Of a DNA stretch of 64,000 nt, positions 31,708 to 41,676 are shown piece by piece. Positions within the stretch are counted from its first letter, which is position 1; the number at the start of each line of letters is the position of its first letter. The stretch comes from DASQZT01 sp035638575. Lineage in GTDB: Bacteria > Acidobacteriota > Terriglobia > Bryobacterales > Bryobacteraceae. Location of the stretch: the NCBI GenBank assembly GCA_035638575.1, contig DASQZT010000132.1, positions 1 through 64,000 on the forward strand, in the 5' to 3' direction. The notes under the pieces were generated by a model, which was not told where the DNA came from, did no database searches, and saw only the letters and a list, made by a program, of their open reading frames with translations. The position numbers were made by a program, and so were the translations under genes.

Positions 31708-33617
31708 GCGGGCTGCGGGCGCTCCCCTTCCGAGAGACCGGTCACGCGGCGGCCGCTCTCGGGCCGAAGGACCTGCTGGGTGTGGTCCTCGGAGTCCTTC
31801 GAGCCGGTCTTCGCCACGGGATCGAGCGCCTGGCCCTTGATGATCTGCATGACTTCGTTGCCGTCCAGAATCTCGCGGACCAGCAGCGTCTCCGCGATCC
31901 GGACCAGGGCTTCGGACCGCTCCTCGAGGATCTGCGCGGCCGTGTCGTAACTGCCCTGCACCAGCTTCTTCACCTGCTCGTCGATCCGGATGGCGGTCTC
32001 TTCGCTGTAGTCGCGGTGCTGGGCGATCTCGCGGCCGAGGAAGATCTGCTCTTCCTTTTTGCCGAAGCTCAGCGGGCCGAGTTCGCTCATGCCCCACTCG
32101 CAGACCATCTTGCGAGCCAGGTCGGTGGCGCGCTCGATATCGTTGCCCGCGCCGGTGGTCATGTGGTGCATGTGCTTCTCTTCGGCGATGCGGCCGGCCA
32201 TCAGGATGGCCAGTTGCGCCAGGAGATATTCCCGGTTGTAGGAGTGCTTGTCGTCGATGGGCAACTGCATGGTGACACCCAGCGCCATGCCGCGCGGGAT
32301 GATGGTCACCTTGTGCAGCGGGTCGGCATTGGGCAGCACGGCGGCCACCAGGGCGTGGCCGGCCTCGTGGTAGGCGGTGTTGCGCTTTTCGGCTTCGCTG
32401 AGGATCATCGACTTGCGCTCCGCGCCCATCAGGATCTTGTCCTTGGCCAGCTCGAAATCCAGCATCATGACGACCTTGCGATTCTGGCGGGCGGCATTGA
32501 GCGCCGATTCGTTCACCAGGTTGGCGAGGTCCGCGCCGGCGAGGCCCGGAGTTCCACGAGCGAGCACCGAGAGGTCCACGTTGTCGCCCAGCGGGATTTT
32601 CTTGGTGTGCACGCGAAGGATGGCTTCGCGTCCCTGCACGTCGGGACGGCCCACCACCACGCGGCGGTCGAAGCGTCCGGGGCGCAGGAGGGCGGGATCG
32701 AGGACATCGGGGCGGTTGGTGGCGGCCACCAGGATGACGCCCTCGTTGGATTCGAAACCGTCCATTTCGACCAGCAACTGGTTGAGGGTCTGCTCGCGTT
32801 CGTCGTGACCGCCGCCCAAGCCGGCGCCGCGATGGCGGCCGACGGCATCGATTTCATCGATGAAGATGATGCACGGCGCGTTCTTTTTGCCCTGCTCGAA
32901 GAGGTCGCGCACGCGGCTGGCGCCCACGCCGACGAACATCTCGACGAAGTCCGAGCCGGAGATCGAGAAGAACGGCACGCTGGCTTCGCCGGCGATGGCC
33001 CGCGCCAGCAGCGTCTTGCCGGTTCCCGGAGGGCCGATCAGAAGCACGCCTTTGGGAATGCGGCCGCCCAGCTTCTGGAACTTCTGCGGCTCGCGCAGGA
33101 ATTCGATGATCTCCTGAAGCTCTTCCTTGGCCTCCTCCACTCCGGCCACGTCTTTGAAAGTGACCTTCTTCTGCTGCGTGGAATGCAGCCGGGCGCGGCT
33201 CTTGCCGAAGCTCAGCGCTTTGTTGCCGCCGCTCTGCATCTGGCGCATCATGAAGATCCAGAATGCCAGCAGAACGATGAAGGGAGAAGCGTTCACCAGG
33301 AGCGAAATCCAGGTTCCGGAGCTGGTGTCCTTGATCCTGACGTTGACCTTGTGATCGCGGAGCTGATCGTAAAGATTGGGATAGTTGGTGGGAACGAAAG
33401 TCGCGAAGCCCAGGCTGCGGCCCTTGTAAAGCCCATGCACGTCGTTCGCGCTGATGGTGACTTCATCCACCTGGTCCTGTTGGACTTTATCCAACAACTG
33501 GGTGAATGTAATGGTTTCCTCTTTGGGACTTTGGCCGGTGCGGACGACGGCGACCAGCAGCACCGCCACGCAAATCAGGACCACCCAAAAAACTAATGTC
33601 TTGATGCTAGAATTCAC
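31704..33617 (-). CDS. ftsH: ATP-dependent zinc metalloprotease FtsH
   Basis: A 637-residue, full-length FtsH: membrane helix (about 7-25), periplasmic domain (about 35-100), second helix (about 108-124), AAA+ ATPase with Walker A GPPGTGKT (around 195-202), Walker B IIFIDEIDAVG and arginine-finger region NRPDVLDPALLRPGRFDRR, then the protease domain with zinc site HEAGH. It degrades misfolded and regulatory membrane and cytosolic proteins. It lies 66 bases after tilS, a common arrangement. A separate protein at 11630-12058 copies only its membrane/periplasmic part. Confidence 0.97.
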   Translation of the reverse strand: MNSSIKTLVFWVVLICVAVLLVAVVRTGQSPKEETITFTQLLDKVQQDQVDEVTISANDVHGLYKGRSLGFATFVPTNYPNLYDQLRDHKVNVRIKDTSSGTWISLLVNASPFIVLLAFWIFMMRQMQSGGNKALSFGKSRARLHSTQQKKVTFKDVAGVEEAKEELQEIIEFLREPQKFQKLGGRIPKGVLLIGPPGTGKTLLARAIAGEASVPFFSISGSDFVEMFVGVGASRVRDLFEQGKKNAPCIIFIDEIDAVGRHRGAGLGGGHDEREQTLNQLLVEMDGFESNEGVILVAATNRPDVLDPALLRPGRFDRRVVVGRPDVQGREAILRVHTKKIPLGDNVDLSVLARGTPGLAGADLANLVNESALNAARQNRKVVMMLDFELAKDKILMGAERKSMILSEAEKRNTAYHEAGHALVAAVLPNADPLHKVTIIPRGMALGVTMQLPIDDKHSYNREYLLAQLAILMAGRIAEEKHMHHMTTGAGNDIERATDLARKMVCEWGMSELGPLSFGKKEEQIFLGREIAQHRDYSEETAIRIDEQVKKLVQGSYDTAAQILEERSEALVRIAETLLVREILDGNEVMQIIKGQALDPVAKTGSKDSEDHTQQVLRPESGRRVTGLSEGERPQPA

Positions 33618-33683
33618 GAAACCTCCCGGCCCTAATGGTATAGACGCCGCTCCGTCCCATCCCGATTCCGATTTTGATTTCCG

Positions 33684-35069
33684 TCAACTGAGGGGCGTCT
33701 CCCGGATTCTTAAGATCACCTTGCTGCCGGCATTTGCGGCAAATTGCGCCGCCGCGCCAAACTGCCGTGCCCAGGCAATGGAGCATCCATCGGTCAATAT
33801 CGGCCAAAGCCGCCGTTCCCAAGAAGGTATACGGGCTTGCTGGAACAAAGTCTTGATTTTTTCCTCGCCTGCGCTGCCCGCGGGCCGGTACTGGTCGCCC
33901 GGAAGCCAGTTCCGGACTTCGAGGGGACCGGACACCTTGTGCCAGTCCAGGCACGCCATTCCTTCATTATATACGGAATCGGATACCTCGGAAGATTCCG
34001 ATTTTTCAATCAGTTCCGTGGAAATCGCGAGATCGGCTCCGGGCAGCCGCGTGGTACCGGGAACGGCCACGGGCACCCGGCAGTTGCGGGATTCCCCGCA
34101 GCCGGCTCCCGGACGGCCGACACGAAGCCAGTCAAACGACCGGCGGATCTCGACGCCGGGCGCCTGGCAGCGCCCGCTTCCTTCCTGACGGGAGGCCAAC
34201 GCCAGCACCGCCTCAATGTGGCGGAAGGCGATGCCGCGCAGGTCCCCTTTCACCTGTTCGATGGCGCGGCGGACGAGGCGGCGGGCGGCGGCCAGGGGCA
34301 AGGCCCCGAGGGCGCCGGCGGGCAATATGAGGGCATCGGCTTTGGCCACGAAGCAGGCGGCGGCCAGCCGTTCGATTTCGGCGTCCCAGTAGCTTTGCTC
34401 CGCCAGGGCCCAATCGGCCAGCTGGGCCAGGGTCTGGGAGATCGCGGGATTCCAGTCGCGCGCCAGTTGGGGCAGGAGGCCGTGGCGGATGCGGTTGCGG
34501 GCGAATCGCGGGCTGGCGTTGGTGGAGTCCTCCCGCCAGGCGATGGAGCGCGCCCGCAGGAACTCCAGCACCTCGGCGCGCTCCACCTCGAGGAGGGGAC
34601 GGATGACGCTCGGGGTGACGGGCCGGATGCCCGCCAGGCCGGCCGTGCCGGCGCCGCGGAGCAGCCGGTACAACACCGTTTCCGCCTGGTCCGAGCGGGT
34701 GTGGCCCAGGGCGACACGATCCACGGCGCCGCCGGCGATGGTCTGGCGAAAGAAGGCCAGACGCGCGGAACGGGCCGCTTGCTCCAGGTTGCCGGGAGTG
34801 CCGGCAACGTCGGCCTCTTGTACTATCGCCGGCAAGCCGAGGCGAGCCGCGAGATCGCGCACGAATTCCGCGTCCCGGCGCGATTCGGCGCCGCGGAGCT
34901 GGTGATCGAGATGCAGAACGCTCAGCGTCAGATCCCACCGGGGCGCCAGTTCGAGGAGCACGTGGAGCAGGCACACGGAATCCGCGCCGCCCGACACGGC
35001 CACTCCCACCCGCATCCCGGAGGTGAGCATGCCGTGGCGCTCGATGGTTTGGATGACGCGGGCGAGCAC
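33684..35069 (-). CDS. tilS: tRNA(Ile)-lysidine synthetase
   Basis: A 461-residue TilS with the PP-loop SGGADS (residues 26-31) for ATP binding, the family motifs LHLDHQLRG, VALGHTRSDQAETVLYRLLRG and REDSTNASPRFARNRIRH, a central substrate-recognition domain and the C-terminal TilS_C region (EVRNWLPGDQYRPAGS ... KTLFQQARIPSWERRLWPIL). It converts C34 of the CAU anticodon to lysidine so that the tRNA reads AUA and charges with isoleucine. Essential house-keeping gene; divergent from gnd. Confidence 0.95.
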   Translation of the reverse strand: MLARVIQTIERHGMLTSGMRVGVAVSGGADSVCLLHVLLELAPRWDLTLSVLHLDHQLRGAESRRDAEFVRDLAARLGLPAIVQEADVAGTPGNLEQAARSARLAFFRQTIAGGAVDRVALGHTRSDQAETVLYRLLRGAGTAGLAGIRPVTPSVIRPLLEVERAEVLEFLRARSIAWREDSTNASPRFARNRIRHGLLPQLARDWNPAISQTLAQLADWALAEQSYWDAEIERLAAACFVAKADALILPAGALGALPLAAARRLVRRAIEQVKGDLRGIAFRHIEAVLALASRQEGSGRCQAPGVEIRRSFDWLRVGRPGAGCGESRNCRVPVAVPGTTRLPGADLAISTELIEKSESSEVSDSVYNEGMACLDWHKVSGPLEVRNWLPGDQYRPAGSAGEEKIKTLFQQARIPSWERRLWPILTDGCSIAWARQFGAAAQFAANAGSKVILRIRETPLS

Positions 35070-35236
35070 GCCTCCATTGTACGGCCCCGCTGTTTTGCCC
35101 CCGCCGACGGCCCCATGTTATAAGAGAGATTGTCATCTGGAATCATCCGATTTTCCGAACGTCGCCCGTCCCCTGGACCCTCGGCATTTCCTGATTGCTT
35201 GCGTGGGTCGGGTGCGGCATCCTGAGGAGCAAGATT

Positions 35237-36694
35237 ATGGAACCGACAGCAGATATCGCCCTGATCGGCCTGGCCGTGATGGGGCAGAACCTGATCCTGA
35301 ACATGAGCGACCACGGCTACACGGTGGTCGCCTTTAACCGCACGGTCTCCAAGGTGGACGAATTCCTGAACGACGCCGCCAAGGGCCACAAGAACGTCGT
35401 CGGCGCCCATTCGATCGAAGAAATGACCGGCCTGCTGAAGCGGCCGCGCAAGATCATGCTGATGGTGAAGGCCGGGAAAGCCGTCGACGATTTTATCGGC
35501 CTGCTGCTGCCGCACCTGGAGCCGGGCGACCTGCTGATCGACGGCGGCAACTCGCATTTCCCCGATACCATCCGCCGCACCAAAGACCTGGAGAGCAAGG
35601 GCTTCCTGTACGTCGGCACGGGCGTGTCGGGAGGCGAAGAGGGCGCGCGTTTCGGGCCTTCCATGATGCCCGGCGGCAGCCCCAAAGCGTGGCCGCTGGT
35701 CAAGGACATATTCCAGGCGATCTGCGCCCGCACGCCGGATGGCGCGCCTTGCTGCGACTGGATGGGCGAGGACGGCGCGGGCCACTACGTCAAGATGGTC
35801 CACAACGGCATCGAGTACGGCGACATGCAGCTCATCTGCGAAGCCTACCAGCTTCTCAAAGAGGGACTGGGCATGGGCAACCAGGAGATGCACGACGTTT
35901 TCGCCGACTGGCTGAAGGGCGAGCTGGACAGCTACCTGATCGAGATCACGCGCGACATTCTGGCGTATAAGGACGAGAACGGCGAATCGGTGGTGGACAA
36001 GATCCTGGACACGGCCGGCCAGAAGGGCACGGGCAAGTGGACCAGCGTGAGCTCGCTCGATCTGGGGATGCCCCTGACGCTGATCGGCGAAGCGGTGTAC
36101 GCCCGCTGCCTGAGCGCCATGAAGGAAGAACGGGTGGCCGCCTCCAAGATCCTCAGCGGGCCTGAGTTCCGGTTCGAGGGCGACCGGAAGGCGTTTGTGG
36201 AAGACATCCGGCAGGCCCTGCTGGCATCCAAGCTGGTTTCCTATGCGCAGGGCTTCATGCTGCTGCGCGAGGCCGCCCAGGAATATCACTGGAATCTCAA
36301 TTACGGCGGGATCGCGCTGGTGTGGCGCGCGGGGTGCATCATCCGGTCGGCGTTCCTGGACAAGATCAAGGAAGCTTTCGACCGCGATGGCAACCTGAGG
36401 AGCCTGCTGCTGGATCCGTATTTCCACGAGCTTATCGACCGCTGCCAGGGATCGTGGCGGCGCGTGGTGGCCAAGGCCGTGGAGTCGGGCGTGCCGGCGC
36501 CGGCATTCACCACCGCGCTTTCCTTTTTCGACGGCTATCGCAGCGAGCGGCTGCCGGCCAACCTGCTGCAGGCGCAGCGCGATTACTTCGGAGCGCACAC
36601 CTACGAGCGCGTCGATCAGCCGCGCGGCAAGTTCTTCCACACCAACTGGACGGGCAAGGGCGGCACGGTCTCGGCCGGCACCTACACGGTGTAA
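35237..36694 (+). CDS. gnd: 6-phosphogluconate dehydrogenase (decarboxylating)
   Basis: A 485-residue Gnd. The Rossmann motif is IGLAVMGQNLILNMSDHGY with FNRT for NADP phosphate binding, followed by DGGNSHFPDT, GTGVSGGEEGARFGPSMMPGG, the catalytic KMVHNGIEYGDMQLICE and the C-terminal dimer domain with DYFGAHTYER and NWTGKGGTVSAGTY. It oxidises 6-phosphogluconate to ribulose-5-phosphate. GAGGAGC lies six bases ahead of the ATG. It opens a sugar-acid operon, as a KdsC-like phosphatase and a KDG-type kinase follow with gaps of four and thirteen bases. Confidence 0.97.
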   Translation: MEPTADIALIGLAVMGQNLILNMSDHGYTVVAFNRTVSKVDEFLNDAAKGHKNVVGAHSIEEMTGLLKRPRKIMLMVKAGKAVDDFIGLLLPHLEPGDLLIDGGNSHFPDTIRRTKDLESKGFLYVGTGVSGGEEGARFGPSMMPGGSPKAWPLVKDIFQAICARTPDGAPCCDWMGEDGAGHYVKMVHNGIEYGDMQLICEAYQLLKEGLGMGNQEMHDVFADWLKGELDSYLIEITRDILAYKDENGESVVDKILDTAGQKGTGKWTSVSSLDLGMPLTLIGEAVYARCLSAMKEERVAASKILSGPEFRFEGDRKAFVEDIRQALLASKLVSYAQGFMLLREAAQEYHWNLNYGGIALVWRAGCIIRSAFLDKIKEAFDRDGNLRSLLLDPYFHELIDRCQGSWRRVVAKAVESGVPAPAFTTALSFFDGYRSERLPANLLQAQRDYFGAHTYERVDQPRGKFFHTNWTGKGGTVSAGTYTV

Positions 36695-36698
36695 CGGG

Positions 36699-37280
36699 AT
36701 GCCGAAGGAAGTCGAAGGCCGCTCGCTGATCCGCGCGGATTGGAACGTCAACGAACTCGCTTCGAAAATCCGCCTGCTGCTGATGGACGTGGACGGCGTC
36801 CTCACCGACGGCAAGCTGTACAATGTGCCGGGGCCCGACGGCAAGATGGTGGAGACCAAGGGCTTCGATTCCCAGGACGGCATTTCGCTGCAATGGCTGA
36901 ACCGCCTGGGAATCTCGACGGGCCTCATCAGCGGCCGGTCTTCGCCGGCCACCGTCGAGCGGGCGCGGCAGTGCAAGTTCAAGTACATCTACCAGGGCCA
37001 CACGGAGAAGATCCCGATCCTCGAGGAGATTCTCGCCGACTCGGGCCTGCAACCGAGCGAGGTGGCTTACATCGGCGACGACTTCACCGACGTGGTGGCG
37101 ATGCGGCGGGTGGGCCTGGCCATCGCCACGGCCAACGCGCGTCCCGAGGTGAAGAAAATGGCCCACTTCGTGACCTCCGCGCCCGGCGGCCAGGGAGCCG
37201 TGAGGGAAGTGGTGCAGCTGCTTCTCGAGGCGCAGGGGCGCTGGAGCGAAATTCTTCGGCATTACGAAATCGGCAGTTGA
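36699..37280 (+). CDS. KdsC-like HAD phosphatase
   Basis: A 193-residue protein of the C0-cap HAD group with MDVDGVLTDGKLY (residues 29-41), TKGFDSQDG, SGRSSPATVERARQC and GDDFTDVVAMRRVGLAIA. This is the pattern of 3-deoxy-D-manno-octulosonate-8-phosphate phosphatase, which completes Kdo synthesis for lipopolysaccharide. An N-terminal extension of about 20 residues and the location between gnd and a 2-keto-3-deoxygluconate-type kinase leave open a related sugar-acid phosphate as substrate. Confidence 0.8.
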   Translation: MPKEVEGRSLIRADWNVNELASKIRLLLMDVDGVLTDGKLYNVPGPDGKMVETKGFDSQDGISLQWLNRLGISTGLISGRSSPATVERARQCKFKYIYQGHTEKIPILEEILADSGLQPSEVAYIGDDFTDVVAMRRVGLAIATANARPEVKKMAHFVTSAPGGQGAVREVVQLLLEAQGRWSEILRHYEIGS

Positions 37281-37293
37281 TGGAGGAGAACAC

Positions 37294-38376
37294 ATGAGCC
37301 ATGGTTTGAACATCCCTGAGGACGGCGCGCTGGATTTTGTTTCGCTCGGCGCGCTGGTCCATCGTCTGGACCCCGGGATCATCCCGTTCCGCAAGGCCAC
37401 CGAATGCCAGATCCACGTCAGCGGCGGCGAATTCAACTGCGCCGCCAACCTGTCGGACTGCTTCGGCCTGGCCACCGGAATCGTCAGCGCGATGGTCGAT
37501 TACCCCATCGGCGACCTGATCGCCGAGCGGGTGCGCGCCATGGGCGTGAAGCCCTTCTACAAGCGCTTCAAGCACAACGGCGTGACCGGTCCGAACATGG
37601 CGGCGGTGTACAGCGATCGCGGCCACGGCGTGCGCGCTCCCGTGGTGTTCTATAACCGGTCGGACGAAGCGGCGGCGCGCCTGAAAGCCGGCGACTTCGA
37701 CTGGAAGGCGATCTTCGGCGGCGGCGTGCGCTGGTTTCACAGCGGCGGGATTTTCGCGGCGCTGTCCGCGACCACTTCCGACGTGATCATCGAGGGCATG
37801 CAGGCGGCCAAGGCCGCGGGCGCGGTGGTGTCGTTCGACCTGAACTACCGCGCCAAGCTGTGGAGCATCTCCGGTGGCGAGGACCGCGCGGTCGCGGTGC
37901 TGGACCGCATCGTGAAGAACGTGGATGTCCTGGTGGGGAACGAGGAGGACCTGCAGAAGGGGCTGGGGATTCCCGGGCCGGAGGTTGCGGCCAAGTCCAA
38001 GCTCGATCCCAGCGCGTTCTTCGGCATGATGGACCGGGTGACCAAAAAGCACCCGCAGGTAAAAGTGGTGGCGACCACCTTGCGCGACGTGCGCTCCACG
38101 AACCGGCACCATTGGAGCTCGGTGGCGTGGATCGACGGCAAGACCTATACGGCGCCGACCGCCGAGCTGGATGTGCACGACCGCGTCGGCGGCGGCGACG
38201 GTTTCGCTTCCGGCTTCTTCTACGGCCTGCTCACGGGAGAATCGCCCGAGGAGGCGGTGAAGTTGGGGTGGGCCCACGGGGCACTGCTGACGACGTTCCC
38301 GGGCGACACCACGATGGCAACCCTGGACCAGGTTCGGGCGTTCGCCAAGGGCGGGTCGGCGCGGATCCAGCGGTAG
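37294..38376 (+). CDS. kdgK: PfkB-family sugar kinase, 2-keto-3-deoxygluconate-kinase-like
   Basis: A 360-residue ribokinase-fold kinase with the N-terminal signature GGEFNCAANLSDCFGLATG, the mid-segment VSFDLNYRAKLW and the ATP/anion-hole motif HDRVGGGDGFASGFFYGLL containing the catalytic aspartate. These and the length match 2-keto-3-deoxygluconate kinases of the PfkB family, which feed pectin- or alginate-derived sugar acids into the Entner-Doudoroff route. Insertions around residues 95-115 and 225-245 are longer than usual. It follows gnd and the KdsC-like phosphatase closely. Confidence 0.75.
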   Translation: MSHGLNIPEDGALDFVSLGALVHRLDPGIIPFRKATECQIHVSGGEFNCAANLSDCFGLATGIVSAMVDYPIGDLIAERVRAMGVKPFYKRFKHNGVTGPNMAAVYSDRGHGVRAPVVFYNRSDEAAARLKAGDFDWKAIFGGGVRWFHSGGIFAALSATTSDVIIEGMQAAKAAGAVVSFDLNYRAKLWSISGGEDRAVAVLDRIVKNVDVLVGNEEDLQKGLGIPGPEVAAKSKLDPSAFFGMMDRVTKKHPQVKVVATTLRDVRSTNRHHWSSVAWIDGKTYTAPTAELDVHDRVGGGDGFASGFFYGLLTGESPEEAVKLGWAHGALLTTFPGDTTMATLDQVRAFAKGGSARIQR

Positions 38377-38436
38377 GCGGCGCGGCGCGCCTGGCCGCCT
38401 GACGGGCGGGCGGCGGGAAGAATAGCATATAGAGTG

Positions 38437-39822
38437 ATGGCACTCGAAGATCTTCCGCGCCGCGGCTTCTTCCGCACGTGGGTGGCCGGCGCCGCCGCAA
38501 GCTCGCTGGCCCAGACCAGGCGGCCGCGGCCCAACATCCTCTACATCCATTCGCACGATACGGGACGCTACCTGCAGCCGTACGGCCATGCCGTGCCCGC
38601 GCCGAACCTGCAGAGGCTCGCCGAGGGCGGCGCCATCTTTCGCAAGGCGTTCAATGCGGCGCCCACCTGCTCGCCCAGCCGCGCCAGCCTGCTCACCGGG
38701 ATGTGCCCGCACAACAACGGCATGCTCGGCCTGGCCCACCGCGGGTTCGCGCTCGCGGATTACCGGCGGCACATCCTCCACACGCTGCGCGCGGCGGGCT
38801 ACCAGTCGGCGCTGATCGGCCTCCAGCACATCGCCGCCGACCCCAAGACCATCGGCTACGACCACGTGTCATCGTTCCAGGGCAACCACACCGAACAGGT
38901 GGCTCCCGCCGCGGCGGAGTTTCTGGGCAAGCGCCCCGCGGCGCCGTTCTTCCTCGACGTGGGATTCTTCGAAACCCACCGCGAATTCCGCCGGCCAGGA
39001 CCGGCGGAAGACCCGCGCTTCTGCCAGCCGCCCGCGCCGATTCCCGATACCGCCGAAACCCGCGCCGACATGGCCGCTTTCAAAGCCAGCGCGCGCGTCA
39101 TGGACGAAGGCGTGGGTGTGGTGCTGAAGGCGCTCGAAGCCAACGGCCTGGCCGAAAACACGCTGGTGCTGTCGACCACCGATCACGGCGTGCCCTTCCC
39201 GGCCATGAAGTGCAACCTCACCGACCACGGCATGGGCGTGTCGCTGATCCTGCGTGGGCCGGGCGGCTTCTCCGGGGGCAAGGCCATCGACTCGATGGTC
39301 TCGCACCTCGACCTCTTCCCCACCATTTGCGACCTGCTGGACATCGAGCGGCCGAAGTGGCTCGAAGGGCGGTCCATGCTGCCGCTGATCCGCGGCGAGG
39401 CCGCCGAAATCCACGAGGAGATCTTCGCGGAGGTCAACTATCACGCGGCGTACGAGCCCCAGCGCGCCGTCCGCACGCGCCGGTGGAAGTACATCCGCCG
39501 CTTCGACGGCCGCGTCCATCCCAACCTGCCAAACTGTGACGACAGCCCGAGCAAGACGCTGTGGCTGGACAACAACTGGCGCGGCCGCACGGTGGACGCC
39601 GAGCAACTCTACGACCTGGTGTTCGATCCGAACGAGACGCGCAATGTCGCGGCCGACTCCTCGGCGCGGGCGGCGCTGGACGAAATGCGCGGCCGGCTGG
39701 ACCGCTGGATGCACGCCAGCGGCGATCCGCTGTTGCGCGGCCCGATCCAGGCGCCGCCGGGCGCGACGGCCAACGACCCGGAAGGAACTTCGCCCACCGA
39801 AACGCCCAAGGTGATTGCGTGA
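38437..39822 (+). CDS. Tat-exported sulfatase (formylglycine type)
   Basis: This protein of about 461 residues begins with a twin-arginine leader (LPRRGFFRTWVAGAAASSLA). It shows the sulfatase alkaline-phosphatase fold: metal site NILYIHSHDTGRY, activation motif PTCSPSRASLLTG in which Cys is converted to formylglycine, and the second metal motif TTDHGVPFP. The first-strand DD/DQ pair is replaced by HSHD, an odd feature. It hydrolyses sulfate esters, probably on extracellular polysaccharides. The ATG at 38437 is preferred over a GTG one codon earlier. It overlaps the next sulfatase gene by GTGA. Confidence 0.88.
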   Translation: MALEDLPRRGFFRTWVAGAAASSLAQTRRPRPNILYIHSHDTGRYLQPYGHAVPAPNLQRLAEGGAIFRKAFNAAPTCSPSRASLLTGMCPHNNGMLGLAHRGFALADYRRHILHTLRAAGYQSALIGLQHIAADPKTIGYDHVSSFQGNHTEQVAPAAAEFLGKRPAAPFFLDVGFFETHREFRRPGPAEDPRFCQPPAPIPDTAETRADMAAFKASARVMDEGVGVVLKALEANGLAENTLVLSTTDHGVPFPAMKCNLTDHGMGVSLILRGPGGFSGGKAIDSMVSHLDLFPTICDLLDIERPKWLEGRSMLPLIRGEAAEIHEEIFAEVNYHAAYEPQRAVRTRRWKYIRRFDGRVHPNLPNCDDSPSKTLWLDNNWRGRTVDAEQLYDLVFDPNETRNVAADSSARAALDEMRGRLDRWMHASGDPLLRGPIQAPPGATANDPEGTSPTETPKVIA

Positions 39823-41297
39823 AACGCCGCGATTTCCTGAAGACGAGCGCCCTTGCGGCCGCGGCGCCGCAGTTGCGGGATCGCCCGAATCTTCTCCTGA
39901 TCATGGCCGATCAGCACCGCGCCGATTGCATCGCGGCCGCCGGCAACCCGGCCATCCACACGCCCAATCTGGACCGCCTGGCACAGGGCGGCGTGATGTT
40001 CCGCTGCGCGTACTCCTCCACCCCGACCTGCACGCCGGCGCGATCGGCGCTGCTCACCGGGATGGCCCCGTGGAATCACGGCATGCTGGGCTACGGCGTG
40101 GTGGCCGGGCATTATCCCGTGGAACTGCCCCGCCTGCTGCACGATGCCGGTTACTACACCATGGGGATCGGCAAGATGCACTGGCATCCGCAAAGGGCGC
40201 TGCACGGCTTCGACCGCACGCTGCTGGACGAGTCCGGCCGCGTGGAGTCCGCCGATTTCCGCAGCGATTACCGCGCCTGGTTCTGGTCGGAGTTTCCCGA
40301 TGGCGATCCCGACGCGACCGGCCTGGATTGGAACGGCTACGAAGCCAGGCCGTATGCGCTGCCCGAGCGGCTTCACCCCACGGCGTGGATCGGCGACACC
40401 GCCGTGCGCTTCCTGCGCGGCTATCAGCGGACGCAGCCGTTTTTCCTGAAGGTCTCCTTCGAGCGGCCGCACAGTCCCTACGATCCGCCGCGGCGATGGC
40501 TGGACCGCTACCAGCAACCGCTTCCTCCGGCCCATGCGGGCGCATGGGCGGAGAAGTACCGGGCGCGATCGGGCGATGGTCCGGACATCTGGCACGGCGA
40601 CCTGGGCGCGGCCGCGGTGGAGAACTCGCGGCGAGGCTACTACGGGTCGACCAGCTTCGTCGACGAGCAGGTCGGCCGCATTCTGGAGACGCTCGACCAG
40701 CGCGGCTGGCGGGACCGCACGTTGATCCTCTACACCGCCGACCACGGCGACATGCTGGGCGACCACTACCTCTGGCGCAAGAGCTACGCCTACGAATCGT
40801 CGGCGCACATTCCGATGATCGTGCACTGGCCGGAAGGCTTGGGCGGCGAAGCGCGCGGCCGCGCGCCGGATCATCCAGTGGAGCTTCGCGACGTGCTGCC
40901 GACGTTGCTGGATGCGGCCGGCGCGGCGCCCCCGAAGCAGATCGACGGCGTGAGCCTGTTGCCCATCGCGCGCGGCAGCGGGGCTTCCTGGCGCGAGTGG
41001 ATCGACCTGGAGCACGACGTGTGCTACAGCCCCGAAAACCACTGGAACGCGCTGACCGATGGGAAACGGAAGTACATCTTCCACGCCACGACCGGACAGG
41101 AGCAGTTTTTCAATTTGGAAGGAGACCCGCACGAGCGCGCCGACCTCGCCGGGGACGCGCGGTCGCGGAGCGAATTGGCTCTCTGGCGCCAGCGGCTGGT
41201 AGCCCACCTGTCGCCGCGCGGCGAGCCGTGGGTAATCGGCGGCCGGTTGGGCGTGCGGACGCGGAGCCAGCTCTATTCGCCCAAGTATCCGGGGTAG
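39819..41297 (+). CDS. Second Tat-exported sulfatase
   Basis: A 492-residue sulfatase with a Tat leader (KRRDFLKTSALAAAA), metal site NLLLIMADQHRAD, activation motif PTCTPARSALLTG (Cys to formylglycine), FERPHSPYDPPRRW and the C-terminal metal motif YTADHGDMLGDH. The C-terminal subdomain is present (WNALTDGKRKYIFHATTGQEQ). The GTG start overlaps the stop of the preceding sulfatase, so both are co-translated and may act on successive sulfate groups. No formylglycine-generating enzyme lies in this window. Confidence 0.92.
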   Translation: MKRRDFLKTSALAAAAPQLRDRPNLLLIMADQHRADCIAAAGNPAIHTPNLDRLAQGGVMFRCAYSSTPTCTPARSALLTGMAPWNHGMLGYGVVAGHYPVELPRLLHDAGYYTMGIGKMHWHPQRALHGFDRTLLDESGRVESADFRSDYRAWFWSEFPDGDPDATGLDWNGYEARPYALPERLHPTAWIGDTAVRFLRGYQRTQPFFLKVSFERPHSPYDPPRRWLDRYQQPLPPAHAGAWAEKYRARSGDGPDIWHGDLGAAAVENSRRGYYGSTSFVDEQVGRILETLDQRGWRDRTLILYTADHGDMLGDHYLWRKSYAYESSAHIPMIVHWPEGLGGEARGRAPDHPVELRDVLPTLLDAAGAAPPKQIDGVSLLPIARGSGASWREWIDLEHDVCYSPENHWNALTDGKRKYIFHATTGQEQFFNLEGDPHERADLAGDARSRSELALWRQRLVAHLSPRGEPWVIGGRLGVRTRSQLYSPKYPG

Positions 41298-41628
41298 GTG
41301 AATACGGTTCAATTAAGGAACGGCGTCCCGGCACTTCCCAGGCCGCCGTCAGGCAGGATACGGCCACGGGTAGCCCCGTCAACTTCCGCATGCGCCGTTA
41401 TTCAGGATCTGAGTCCTCGCTTGCAGTAGACTTGGGCACTCCGGGGAGAAAAACGGGGCTGTATTCAGACGATTGAAAGCGTCGTTTACGGCCACGTGCG
41501 GCGCGATCGAAATCCAAGGTCCGTCCCCCGATAATGTACGGGCAGACGCGCCAACGCACTCTTCGAGACCTGAATTATTCGAAACTGTAACGGAATTTTA
41601 ACAGTAGCATCCCGTCCCGCATGATATC
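41298..41628. other. Intergenic stretch before the large secreted protein
   Basis: About 330 bases with no credible ORF. The last third is AT-richer and leads into a promoter. Confidence 0.4.
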
Positions 41629-41657
41629 TTGACAATTCCCTATTCTCTATCTATCGG
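41629..41657 (+). promoter_or_regulatory. Sigma70-like promoter
   Basis: A consensus -35 TTGACA (41629-41634) is followed after 17 bases by TATCGG (41652-41657), a weak -10. The predicted start leaves a leader of about 14 bases that contains AAGGAAGGA before the ATG at 41677. Confidence 0.5.
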
Positions 41658-41676
41658 CAAAAAGGAAGGATTCTGT